Of a stretch of 64,000 bases of DNA, positions 1-6,900 are shown in pieces (the stretch's first letter is position 1; every line of letters begins with the position of its first letter). The notes below the pieces were generated by a model, which saw nothing but the letters and a program-made list of their open reading frames with translations, was not told the DNA's origin and did not search any database. Source of the stretch: Paraburkholderia dioscoreae. GTDB taxonomy: Bacteria > Pseudomonadota > Gammaproteobacteria > Burkholderiales > Burkholderiaceae. The stretch covers positions 4,278,001 through 4,342,000 of the forward strand of contig NZ_LR699553.1 in assembly GCF_902459535.1 (NCBI RefSeq). Direction: 5' to 3'. The translations under genes were made by a program, and so were the position numbers.

Positions 1-666
1 GGCACGTCGCTGTTCGTGTTCGATCCGAACCTGGTGTTCTTCGTGGTCGACAACCTGTTCGGCGGCGACGGGCGTTTCCATACTCGCGTCGAAGGGCGCG
101 ACTTCACGCAGACCGAGCAGCGCATCATCAACAAGCTGCTCAACCTGGTGTTCGACAACTACACGGCGTCGTGGAAAAGCGTACGTCCGTTGCAGTTCGA
201 ATACGTGCGCTCTGAAATGCACACGCAGTTCGCCAACGTGGCGACGCCGAACGAAATCGTCATCGTCACGCAGTTCTCGATCGAGTTCGGCACGACCGGC
301 GGCACGCTGCACATCTGCATGCCGTACTCGATGATCGAGCCGATCCGCGACATTCTCTCGTCGCCGATCCAGGGCGAGGCGCTCGAAGTCGACCGCCGCT
401 GGGTCCGCGTGCTGTCGCAGCAGGTGCAGGCAGCGGAAGTGGAGCTGACCGCCGACCTCGCGAAGGTGCCGGTCACGTTCGAACAGATCCTGAACATGCG
501 CAAAGGCGATGTTTTGCCGATCAACATTCCCGAACACATCACGGCGAAAGTCGATGGCGTGCCGGTAATGGAGTGCGGCTACGGAATTTTCAATGGTCAG
601 TACGCGTTGCGGGTCCAGAAGATGATCAGCGCAGCCGACACGATGAAGGAAGGTGGATATGAGTGA
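1..666 (+). CDS. fliM: FliM, flagellar motor switch protein (3' part)
   Basis: The gene is open at the left edge and reads in frame 1 from the first base, so only about 221 C-terminal residues are present. FliM sits in the cytoplasmic C-ring, where CheY-P binds its N-terminus (outside the window) and its middle domain contacts FliG. Visible here are the end of the CheC-like middle domain (LVFFVVDNLFGGDGRF) and the C-terminal SpoA/FliN-like domain (roughly residues 145-215 of the fragment, around KVPVTFEQILNMRKGDVLPI). The stop overlaps the fliN start by 8 nt, indicating translational coupling. Identity is firm from both the sequence and the fliNOPQR genes that follow. Confidence 0.97.
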   Translation, partial: GTSLFVFDPNLVFFVVDNLFGGDGRFHTRVEGRDFTQTEQRIINKLLNLVFDNYTASWKSVRPLQFEYVRSEMHTQFANVATPNEIVIVTQFSIEFGTTGGTLHICMPYSMIEPIRDILSSPIQGEALEVDRRWVRVLSQQVQAAEVELTADLAKVPVTFEQILNMRKGDVLPINIPEHITAKVDGVPVMECGYGIFNGQYALRVQKMISAADTMKEGGYE

Positions 667-1123
667 CCTGAACGCAAAACCCGAGGCTGAACTGGCCGCC
701 GGCGAGCCGCAACTGGCCGCCGACGCCGCCGCTGCCGAAGACGACGCGGCCATGGCGGACTGGGCCAGCGCGCTGGCCGAGCAGAACGACAATACGGAAG
801 TCAGCGCGACCACGGCCGGCGTGTTCCAGCCGCTGTCGAAAGTCGAGCCGACCTCGACGCGCAACGACATCGACATGATCCTGGACATTCCAGTTCAGAT
901 GACCGTCGAACTCGGCCGCACCAAGATCGCGATCCGCAACCTGCTGCAACTCGCCCAGGGTTCGGTGGTGGAACTGGACGGCATGGCCGGCGAACCAATG
1001 GACGTGCTGGTCAACGGCTGCCTGATCGCGCAGGGCGAGGTGGTGGTGGTGAACGACAAGTTCGGTATCCGCCTGACCGACATCATCACGCCGTCCGAAC
1101 GTATCCGGAAGCTGAATCGATGA
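659..1123 (+). CDS. fliN: FliN, flagellar motor switch protein
   Basis: FliN is a C-ring component that also docks FliH and export substrates. The protein is 154 aa. The C-terminal 75 residues form the SpoA domain (DIPVQMTVELGRTKI, then the LLQLAQGSVVELDG type motif). The first 60 residues are an acidic Ala-rich extension, as in other Burkholderiaceae. A GTG two codons upstream (653) would also be in frame, but I chose the ATG at 659 because it has the purine-rich ribosome site AAGGAAGG at good spacing and gives the usual MSDLN start. The stop overlaps the fliO ATG by 4 nt. Confidence 0.96.
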   Translation: MSDLNAKPEAELAAGEPQLAADAAAAEDDAAMADWASALAEQNDNTEVSATTAGVFQPLSKVEPTSTRNDIDMILDIPVQMTVELGRTKIAIRNLLQLAQGSVVELDGMAGEPMDVLVNGCLIAQGEVVVVNDKFGIRLTDIITPSERIRKLNR

Positions 1124-1731
1124 AACGCGTTGCCGGTCGCGCCGCGTCGCGCACTGTCCCGACTTGCGCCGCACTGGCTGCGAACGTCGCGGCGATGGTA
1201 TCCGCCTCAACGTCGTTGTTCTTGCTGCTCACACCCTCGGCCGCTCACGCGGCGGATATGAACGCGGTCAACAACGCCGCGAAAATCGCCTCGGGCGTCG
1301 GTGCGGGTACTGCCGTTCCGGCGCTCGGCGTCGGCGCAGTGTTGCAGACCATTGTCGGCCTGCTGGTCGTGATCGGTCTGGTGTTCGGTTGTGCATGGCT
1401 CGCTCGCCGCCTCGGCCTGCAGCCGGCGAATCGCGGCGGCCTTGTGAAAACCATCGGCGGCGCCTCGCTCGGCGGCAAGGAGCGGGTCGCGGTGGTCGAG
1501 ATCGGCGATACGTGGCTCGTGCTCGGCGCGGCGCCCGGCAATGTCCGCCTGCTTCACACCATGCCGGCAGGCTCGGCCGCCGTCGATCCGCTCAGCGCCA
1601 CGCAGCCCGGCACAGCCGGTGCGTCAGGCGCAAGCGCTGCTCTGCCGGGCACCTTCGGCCAGCGTTTTCGCGATGCCTTGAAGGGCGAAGTCGGTAAACG
1701 TTTCAACGGGCAAGGCGGCGGGGTTCGGTAA
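1120..1731 (+). CDS. fliO: FliO, flagellar type III export assembly protein
   Basis: FliO is a small membrane protein that helps FliP oligomerise into the export gate. The 203-aa product has a hydrophobic N-terminal stretch (about residues 25-45, ending in AHAAD, resembling a signal peptide). A clear transmembrane helix follows at about 68-92 (VGAVLQTIVGLLVVIGLVF), then the conserved cytoplasmic FliO segment (about 100-150) with GKERVAVVEIGDTWLVLG. It is longer than the E. coli protein because of the N-terminal leader and an Ala/Gly-rich C-terminus. The start overlaps the fliN stop (ATGA) and its own stop shares one base with the fliP ATG. Identification rests on both motif and position. Confidence 0.93.
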   Translation: MKRVAGRAASRTVPTCAALAANVAAMVSASTSLFLLLTPSAAHAADMNAVNNAAKIASGVGAGTAVPALGVGAVLQTIVGLLVVIGLVFGCAWLARRLGLQPANRGGLVKTIGGASLGGKERVAVVEIGDTWLVLGAAPGNVRLLHTMPAGSAAVDPLSATQPGTAGASGASAALPGTFGQRFRDALKGEVGKRFNGQGGGVR

Positions 1732-2570
1732 TGCAGTTCAGTCTTCCATCGGCGCGTCACGCGCAATCCGCCCGTATGTTCAGCACCGTCCCGACGAAAG
1801 TGATCTCCATGCTCGGCCGCGCGCTGCGCCGTGTCGCGCCGGTCGCGCTGCCGGCGCTGCTGCTCGCGCTGCCGACGCTGTCGTTCGCCCAGGCAGCCGG
1901 CTTGCCGGCCTTCAACACGAGCCCCGGCCCGAACGGCGGCACGACGTACTCGCTGAGTGTGCAGACCATGCTGCTGCTCACGATGCTGTCGTTCCTGCCG
2001 GCAATGGTGCTGATGATGACGAGCTTCACGCGCATCATCATCGTGCTCTCGCTGCTGCGCCAGGCGCTCGGCACGACCACGACGCCGCCTAACCAGGTGC
2101 TGGTCGGGCTCGCGCTGTTCCTCACGCTGTTCGTCATGTCACCGGTGCTCGACAAGGCCTACACCGACGGCTACAAGCCGTTCTCCGACGGGTCGATCCC
2201 GATGGAGACCGCGGTCAATCGCGGTCTCGCGCCGTTCAAGACGTTCATGCTGCGCCAGACCCGCGAAAGCGACCTCGCCCTGTTCGCGCGCATCTCGCAC
2301 GCCGCGCCCATGCAAGGTCCGGAAGACGTGCCGCTGTCGCTGCTGGTGCCCTCGTTCGTGACTAGCGAACTGAAAACCGGCTTCCAGATCGGCTTTACGA
2401 TTTTCATCCCGTTCCTCATCATCGATATGGTGGTGGCGAGCGTGCTGATGTCGATGGGTATGATGATGGTGTCGCCCGCGACCATTTCGCTGCCGTTCAA
2501 GCTGATGCTGTTCGTGCTGGTCGACGGCTGGCAGTTGCTGCTCGGCTCGCTCGCGCAGAGCTTTGTTTAA
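1731..2570 (+). CDS. fliP: FliP, flagellar export gate protein
   Basis: FliP forms the core of the export gate with FliQ and FliR at the inner membrane. The 279-aa product begins with a cleavable-looking signal peptide (ALLLALPTLSFAQA). It then has the FliP signatures: MLSFLPAMVLMMTSFTRIIIVLSLLRQALG, the NQVLVGLALFLTLFVM helix, and the C-terminal IDMVVASVLMSMGMMMV helix pair. The ATG at 1731 overlaps the fliO stop by one base. An internal Met at residue 16 (1776) or 27 would also give a signal peptide, so the exact start is uncertain by up to about 26 codons. Confidence 0.96.
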   Translation: MQFSLPSARHAQSARMFSTVPTKVISMLGRALRRVAPVALPALLLALPTLSFAQAAGLPAFNTSPGPNGGTTYSLSVQTMLLLTMLSFLPAMVLMMTSFTRIIIVLSLLRQALGTTTTPPNQVLVGLALFLTLFVMSPVLDKAYTDGYKPFSDGSIPMETAVNRGLAPFKTFMLRQTRESDLALFARISHAAPMQGPEDVPLSLLVPSFVTSELKTGFQIGFTIFIPFLIIDMVVASVLMSMGMMMVSPATISLPFKLMLFVLVDGWQLLLGSLAQSFV

Positions 2571-2633
2571 CCGTGCTTTTTAACGGCGTTTTTAACCACG
2601 CCTCGCACCCTTCACGCTTCCGGTCCCAACGCC

Positions 2634-2903
2634 ATGAATCAAGAATCCGTCATGACGCTCGCGCACCAGGCCATGTACGTCGGCCTGCTGCTCGCCGCGC
2701 CGCTGCTGCTGGTCGCGCTGGTGGTCGGTCTGGTGGTGAGCCTGTTCCAGGCCGCCACGCAGATCAATGAAAGCACGCTGTCGTTCATCCCGAAGCTGCT
2801 GGCGATTGCCGTCACGATGGTGATCGCCGGCCCGTGGATGCTGACGACCATACTCGACTATCTGCGCCAGACGCTCACCAACATTCCGACGCTCGTCAAC
2901 TGA
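2634..2903 (+). CDS. fliQ: FliQ, flagellar export gate protein
   Basis: FliQ is a two-helix inner-membrane subunit that wraps the FliP/FliR gate. It is 89 aa, the family's usual length. Two transmembrane helices are visible, about residues 14-38 (LLLAAPLLLVALVVGLVVSL) and 52-75 (LLAIAVTMVIAGPWMLTTIL). Between them lies the conserved FQAATQINESTLSFIPK loop. A 63-nt gap separates it from fliP and a 34-nt gap from fliR, so it belongs to the same operon. Confidence 0.97.
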   Translation: MNQESVMTLAHQAMYVGLLLAAPLLLVALVVGLVVSLFQAATQINESTLSFIPKLLAIAVTMVIAGPWMLTTILDYLRQTLTNIPTLVN

Positions 2904-2937
2904 GCGCGGCGCCGGTCACTTCCCCTTCCCCGCCGCG

Positions 2938-3720
2938 ATGTTTTCCGTCACCTACGCGCAACTGAACGCCTGGCTCACCGCGTTCCTGTGGCCGTTCGTG
3001 CGCATTCTCGCGCTGGTCGCCACCGCGCCGGTGCTCGGCAACCGCTCGCTGCCGATCCGCGTGAAGATCGGCCTCGCGGCCTTCGTCACGATCATCGTCG
3101 CGCCGACGCTCGGCGCGCTGCCGCAAGTCACGGTGTTTTCCGCCGAAGGCGTGTGGATCATCGTCAACCAGTTCCTGATCGGCATTGCGCTCGGCATGAC
3201 CATGCAGATCGTGTTTCAGGCGATCAGTGCGACCGGCGACTTTGTCGGCCTCGGCATGGGGCTCGGCTTTGCGACCTTCTTCGATTCGCAGGCAAGCAGT
3301 TCTAGCCAGGTGCTGTCGAGCTATATGAACACCATCGCCATGCTGGTGTTTCTGGTGATCGACGGCCATTTGCAGATGATCAGCGCACTGCTCGCCACGT
3401 TCCAGTCGGTGCCGGTCTCGGCGAACATTCTCGGCGCGCCCGGCTGGCGTACGCTGGCAAATTTCGGCAGCACCGTGTTTTCAGCGGGACTGCTGCTGTC
3501 GCTGCCGGTGGTGGTCGCGCTCCTCATCACCAACCTCGCGCTAGGCATTCTGAATCGCGCCGCGCCGCAGATCGGCGTGTTCCAGATCGGCTTTCCGCTC
3601 ACCATGCTGATCGGCATGCTGCTTCTGCAACTGATGACCCCGAATATGATTCCGTTCTTCATGCGGCTGTTTGATGTTGGGATTGATCAGATGGGGCGGG
3701 TGGCGGCGGGGTTCAGGTAG
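2938..3720 (+). CDS. fliR: FliR, flagellar export gate protein
   Basis: FliR completes the FliPQR export gate. The 260-aa protein is almost wholly hydrophobic, with about six membrane segments. It carries family motifs: the N-terminal RILALVATAPVLGNRSLPIRVK segment, NQFLIGIALGMTMQIVFQA and the C-terminal LGILNRAAPQIGVFQIGFPL region. It is the last gene of the fliM-R operon in this window; an intrinsic terminator follows after 65 nt. Confidence 0.97.
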   Translation: MFSVTYAQLNAWLTAFLWPFVRILALVATAPVLGNRSLPIRVKIGLAAFVTIIVAPTLGALPQVTVFSAEGVWIIVNQFLIGIALGMTMQIVFQAISATGDFVGLGMGLGFATFFDSQASSSSQVLSSYMNTIAMLVFLVIDGHLQMISALLATFQSVPVSANILGAPGWRTLANFGSTVFSAGLLLSLPVVVALLITNLALGILNRAAPQIGVFQIGFPLTMLIGMLLLQLMTPNMIPFFMRLFDVGIDQMGRVAAGFR

Positions 3721-3785
3721 TGAGGCTTGAATAAGGGCGCTACGTGGCCTTTGAATCGCTACCTTGTAGCGAGTCCGTAATCTTT

Positions 3786-3811
3786 ATGCCCGCCCAGAGC
3801 GGGCATTTTTT
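3786..3811 (+). terminator. Rho-independent terminator of the fliM-R operon
   Basis: An 8-bp perfect stem (ATGCCCGC / GCGGGCAT) with a 5-nt loop is followed by six T residues, starting 65 nt after the fliR stop. Confidence 0.9.
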
Positions 3812-4211
3812 CGCGCGTAATCCAAACTGAAGTGACTTGCTTTGCGCGCGGTATTGCATCCGCGTCTGCACAGGCAGTATAGGTCGCCGTCTTAGGTCGC
3901 GACTTCCATGCTTCCGACAAAAAATGCGACTGTCTGCGGCGGCGCCTCTTTGGCCCACATCAGGCATCGACAAATCGTTACAAAAATATCCGTCTTTTCG
4001 GACTTATCGGATACCTGATCTCGTTGGAATTTGCCGAAATGTACTACGGCATAGGTGTGCTCAGCTACGGCACACGATCCCGTACATGTTGGCTCATTCC
4101 ATAAGGGGGCGTTGAGAATGCCGGGACAGGAAAAGAACGAAACAACGCATCTGTTTGCAACCTTCGGTGAGCCGGGATACAGGCGTACGCGCATCGACGG
4201 AGACAAGACCC
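3812..4211. other. Non-coding gap between fliR terminator and PAAR remnant
   Basis: About 400 bp lack a convincing gene. The short open frames here have no recognisable motif and no good ribosome site. The stretch is visibly richer in A/T than the flagellar genes on either side, which fits the left part of an acquired islet. I see no tRNA, att-like repeat or transposase fragment. Confidence 0.5.
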
Positions 4212-4599
4212 ATGCGTAAGGCGCTCGTGGTGCAAGGCAGCCCGACAACGACAGGCGGCCTCGTCATTGGTGGCTCGGCCACTCAGCAACTATGTGATGG
4301 CCAGCCTTAATCCCGGATGTTTTTACTGGATCGACGACATCGCGGTGGCGGCGAGCAGTGTTGCATCCACCATCGACAATTAATGGCTGGCGACAGGCAT
4401 CTATGACGAACAGGTGCGCGGCATAACGACGTTGGTGAACCTCGAAGGCTATCCGTACTTCGTCGAATCGGCTGACGGCCGGACTGTTTCAGGGCGACTT
4501 GATGAAGACGGCCGCATGCCGCGCGTCCGCGCAGATGCAGCCGCCAACTACAGAGTGTATTGGGGGGACGAAGCCCTTGCGAGACAGGAAGGAGTCTGA
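4212..4599 (+). pseudogene. Broken PAAR-domain (T6SS spike tip) gene
   Basis: The first ATG (4212) gives 32 codons in one frame with the typical PAAR opening: MRKALVVQGSPTTTGG, then LVIGGSATQQLCDGQP, then a stop at 4308. The C-terminal half continues in another frame (from about 4297): CFYWIDDIAVAASSVAST, a stop at 4381-4383, then YDEQVRG, LEGYPYFVESADGRTVSGRLD and the ending YWGDEALARQEGV. From my knowledge of such proteins, about 50 codons holding the Cys/His-rich PAAR core are missing at the junction. So there is an internal deletion with a frameshift plus one in-frame stop. PAAR proteins cap the VgrG spike and carry effectors; the intact gene probably paired with the Tae4 effector 3 nt downstream. 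Confidence 0.75.
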
Positions 4600-4602
4600 A
4601 CA

Positions 4603-5223
4603 ATGCCGAACAAGATGACCGTGGTGAAAACCAATTCGACGCCGAATTCGATCAAGGAAGTGCAACTAAAGGCACTGACCTTTCGGGAGTTGTGGGATAA
4701 CTATCCATCAGGCGACCCTTACGATAGTCCAGCCTATCGCGACCAATGCGCTATTCGGATGAGTGTGACATTTCACCGTGTCGGCGTCGAAATGAAGTCA
4801 TTTTCACAGAAATTGGTTAAACCGCTCTCCGGCCAGCCATCCATTGGCCGGATCATGCTTGATGGCAAAGCCACTGCGACGCGAGCCGACGAATTAGGCG
4901 AGTGGTTGCAATTGCGTCCGTTTGCGGGACTTCCAAAGGCCGAAGATATAACAGGTGCCGATTGGGAATCAAAGGTCAAGGGCCGCACCGGTATCATTCA
5001 ATTTTCCCGGTATTGGACGCGCGATGGCGAAAACGTAGGCAACGCAAGCGGTGGGCACATTGATCTTTGGAACGGTTCACGACTGACGATCAGCGGCTTT
5101 TTTGACGGCGTAGCGACTATTGTGGGCATCCAGTCATTTCGGCAGGGGGCAAGCGTGGCTTCGGATCTGAGTTACTCCGATCTGCGTGGCTCAAAATCAA
5201 TCCTGTTCTGGGAGATCAAGTGA
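4603..5223 (+). CDS. tae4: Tae4-type T6SS peptidoglycan amidase effector
   Basis: This 206-aa protein matches the type VI amidase effector 4 family, NlpC/P60-like enzymes that cleave the D-Glu-mDAP bond in the peptidoglycan of rival cells. Catalytic Cys49 lies in DQCAIRMS and catalytic His152 in GGHIDLWNG, with Asp154 following. The family's FRELWDNYPS-type N-terminal helix is at about 27-37 and the DELGEWL helix at about 96-102. There is no signal peptide, as expected for T6SS delivery. The ribosome site GGAGG-like (GGAAGGAG) lies 9 nt before the ATG, inside the end of the PAAR remnant. Base use is less GC-rich than in flagellar genes. No tss/VgrG genes occur in the window. Confidence 0.85.
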   Translation: MPNKMTVVKTNSTPNSIKEVQLKALTFRELWDNYPSGDPYDSPAYRDQCAIRMSVTFHRVGVEMKSFSQKLVKPLSGQPSIGRIMLDGKATATRADELGEWLQLRPFAGLPKAEDITGADWESKVKGRTGIIQFSRYWTRDGENVGNASGGHIDLWNGSRLTISGFFDGVATIVGIQSFRQGASVASDLSYSDLRGSKSILFWEIK

Positions 5224-5546
5224 AGCGCTTTGGTGTCTCGCTGGTCGGTTCTTTTGGCGGTCTATTCCTGACATGGGCATGTTTATATGCATTCAGTCAC
5301 ACTCAATGGCCACGTCATTCCAATGGGTCCATAGCCAGGTGCCATGAACTCGGTAAATGCGCTGTCTCGTGGTGGGACACGGCGCTTCTTCTCGCATACT
5401 TGTTGGGGCCGGCAATGCTTCTGGGTGTTGTCAATGCAGCAGCATGGAAGCGCTGGTCTGCCTTGAAATGGGCCGGTTGGTTTTCTGGGATATCGATCTT
5501 GACGGTCGCGTTATATGCGACTGATTACATCTCAGCGGGCTTTTAG
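5220..5546 (+). CDS. Small three-helix membrane protein, candidate Tae4 immunity
   Basis: This 108-aa protein starts at a GTG overlapping the tae4 stop by 4 nt, so it is translationally coupled. Three hydrophobic helices are visible: about 7-25 (VSLVGSFGGLFLTWACLYAF), 55-76 and 84-104. A loop between helices 1 and 2 holds Cys41 and Cys47 and would probably face the periplasm. I do not recognise a family. Known Tai4 immunity proteins are soluble periplasmic proteins with a signal peptide, and this one looks different. Coupling to the effector suggests immunity, but an accessory or unrelated role cannot be excluded. Base composition is A/T-rich for this genome. Confidence 0.7.
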   Translation: MKRFGVSLVGSFGGLFLTWACLYAFSHTQWPRHSNGSIARCHELGKCAVSWWDTALLLAYLLGPAMLLGVVNAAAWKRWSALKWAGWFSGISILTVALYATDYISAGF

Positions 5547-5608
5547 TTTTTTCGTCGGTTGGGCCAGCACCAGCATCCGCTGCACAATGCAGCGCACGCA
5601 AAAACAAG

Positions 5609-5642
5609 AAGGGCGGACCCGGCTCACACCGGCTCCGCCCTT
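5609..5642. terminator. Bidirectional terminator between islet and flgL
   Basis: A stem AAGGGCGGA / TCCGCCCTT, with a further CCGG/CCGG pairing inside, lies between the converging membrane-protein gene and flgL. On the minus strand it is followed by TTCTTGTTTTT, so it should end flgKL transcription 25 nt after the flgL stop. Confidence 0.85.
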
Positions 5643-5666
5643 CTCCGTTTCAGACTACTCGTGCTA

Positions 5667-6896
5667 TCAGTTCAGGTACTGGAACAGCGAGATATTCTGA
5701 ATCTTCGCGAACGCCTGCTGCGCCGCTTGCAATGCAGCCTGCGTCATCGTGTACTTGCCGATCGTCTTGACCATGTCGGTCTGCGTCAGATCCGCCAAAT
5801 TGCTCGAGGTCTGCAGCGTGTTGGTTTGCGTGACCGTCTGCAATGCCTGCACTTCCTGCTCGCGGCCACCCACCGCCGCTTGCGCCGTCACGACGTTGTT
5901 CATCGTGTTCTCGAGCTGGGCCATGCTGGTGGTCAGCGCGCTCTGGAAGCTGGCCGTCGAGGCGCCGCCCGACACCGGCGTTTGCAGCGTGGTGATCAAC
6001 TGGCTCAGATTGGCGAACACGTCCATGCTGCCTTGCGTGGCCGGCGTCACCGTGAAGCTGTCGCCGGCGTTCGGCGCACCGGTGATCGTCACCGACTGGC
6101 CGCCGAGCGTGATGGCCGAACCGGCGGTGAATGCCTGCGGCGCACTCGTGGTCACCGCGCCGGTAGCCGGATCGGTCTGGCTCACGGTGTAGGTGGTCGC
6201 CGACGAAAAATTGATCGAATATTTGTCCGCGTTGGTCGGGTCGGTCGGGTTGTTCAGGCTCACCGAGCTGATCACGCCCGTGCCGGTGTTACCTGTCGTC
6301 GCGGCCGGCACCGCACTCGTGCCGATCGGCGCCACGCTGCCGAAGATCGAAATGCCGTTGTCGCCGGTCTGCACGACGTGCGAGTCGGTGATCTGCACGA
6401 CGGGCGTGCCGGTGTCGCCGGAATAGGTCACGACGCCGGCCGAATTCGTGGTGTACGGCTGCGCGCTGCTTTGATAACCGGCGAACAGGTAGTTGCCCTG
6501 CGGATCGGTCGAATTGGCGAGCGTCATCAGCTGGCTGCGCAAGCTTTGCAGCTGCGTCGCGATCGAACCGCGGTCGCCGTCGTTCAGCGAGCCGTCGCCG
6601 GCGCGCAGCACCAGCGTATGAATGGTCTGCAGCACGTTGTTGACGCTGCCGAGCGTGGTGTCTTCCTGCTGCAGCGAGGCGAGCGCAGTGCCCTGATTGG
6701 TGGTGTATTGCGACAGGGTCGTCGCCGTCGAACTCAGCTGCACCGCCTGTGCCGCGCCGAGCGGATTGTCCGACGGCGTGGAGAGGCTCACGCCGCTCGA
6801 AATCTCGGCATACAACTGCGACAGTTGAGCTTGCTGATCGCTCATTGTCGCAACGTTCATGTTGAAATACTGCGTGCTGGAGATGCGCATTGTCAA
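5667..6896 (-). CDS. flgL: FlgL, hook-filament junction protein (HAP3)
   Basis: FlgL is a 409-aa secreted rod-like adaptor that joins the hook (through FlgK) to the flagellin filament. It shows the flagellin-like N-terminal coiled helix, opening MRISSTQYFNMNV after MTM, then LYAEISSGVSLSTPSDNP. The matching C-terminal D0 helix ends IQNISLFQYLN. The middle (about 170-300) is a variable Thr/Ser/Gly-rich domain. It follows flgK with a 4-nt gap, so the pair is co-transcribed from the sigma-28 site upstream of flgK. The first Met is 2 codons before the more usual MRI start; either is possible. Confidence 0.95.
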   Translation of the reverse strand: MTMRISSTQYFNMNVATMSDQQAQLSQLYAEISSGVSLSTPSDNPLGAAQAVQLSSTATTLSQYTTNQGTALASLQQEDTTLGSVNNVLQTIHTLVLRAGDGSLNDGDRGSIATQLQSLRSQLMTLANSTDPQGNYLFAGYQSSAQPYTTNSAGVVTYSGDTGTPVVQITDSHVVQTGDNGISIFGSVAPIGTSAVPAATTGNTGTGVISSVSLNNPTDPTNADKYSINFSSATTYTVSQTDPATGAVTTSAPQAFTAGSAITLGGQSVTITGAPNAGDSFTVTPATQGSMDVFANLSQLITTLQTPVSGGASTASFQSALTTSMAQLENTMNNVVTAQAAVGGREQEVQALQTVTQTNTLQTSSNLADLTQTDMVKTIGKYTMTQAALQAAQQAFAKIQNISLFQYLN

Positions 6897-6900
6897 CGCC

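Noticed and set aside
3740..4289. Several short open frames on both strands after fliR
   Set aside because: No motifs, poor starts, mutually overlapping; I treat the stretch as non-coding apart from the PAAR remnant.
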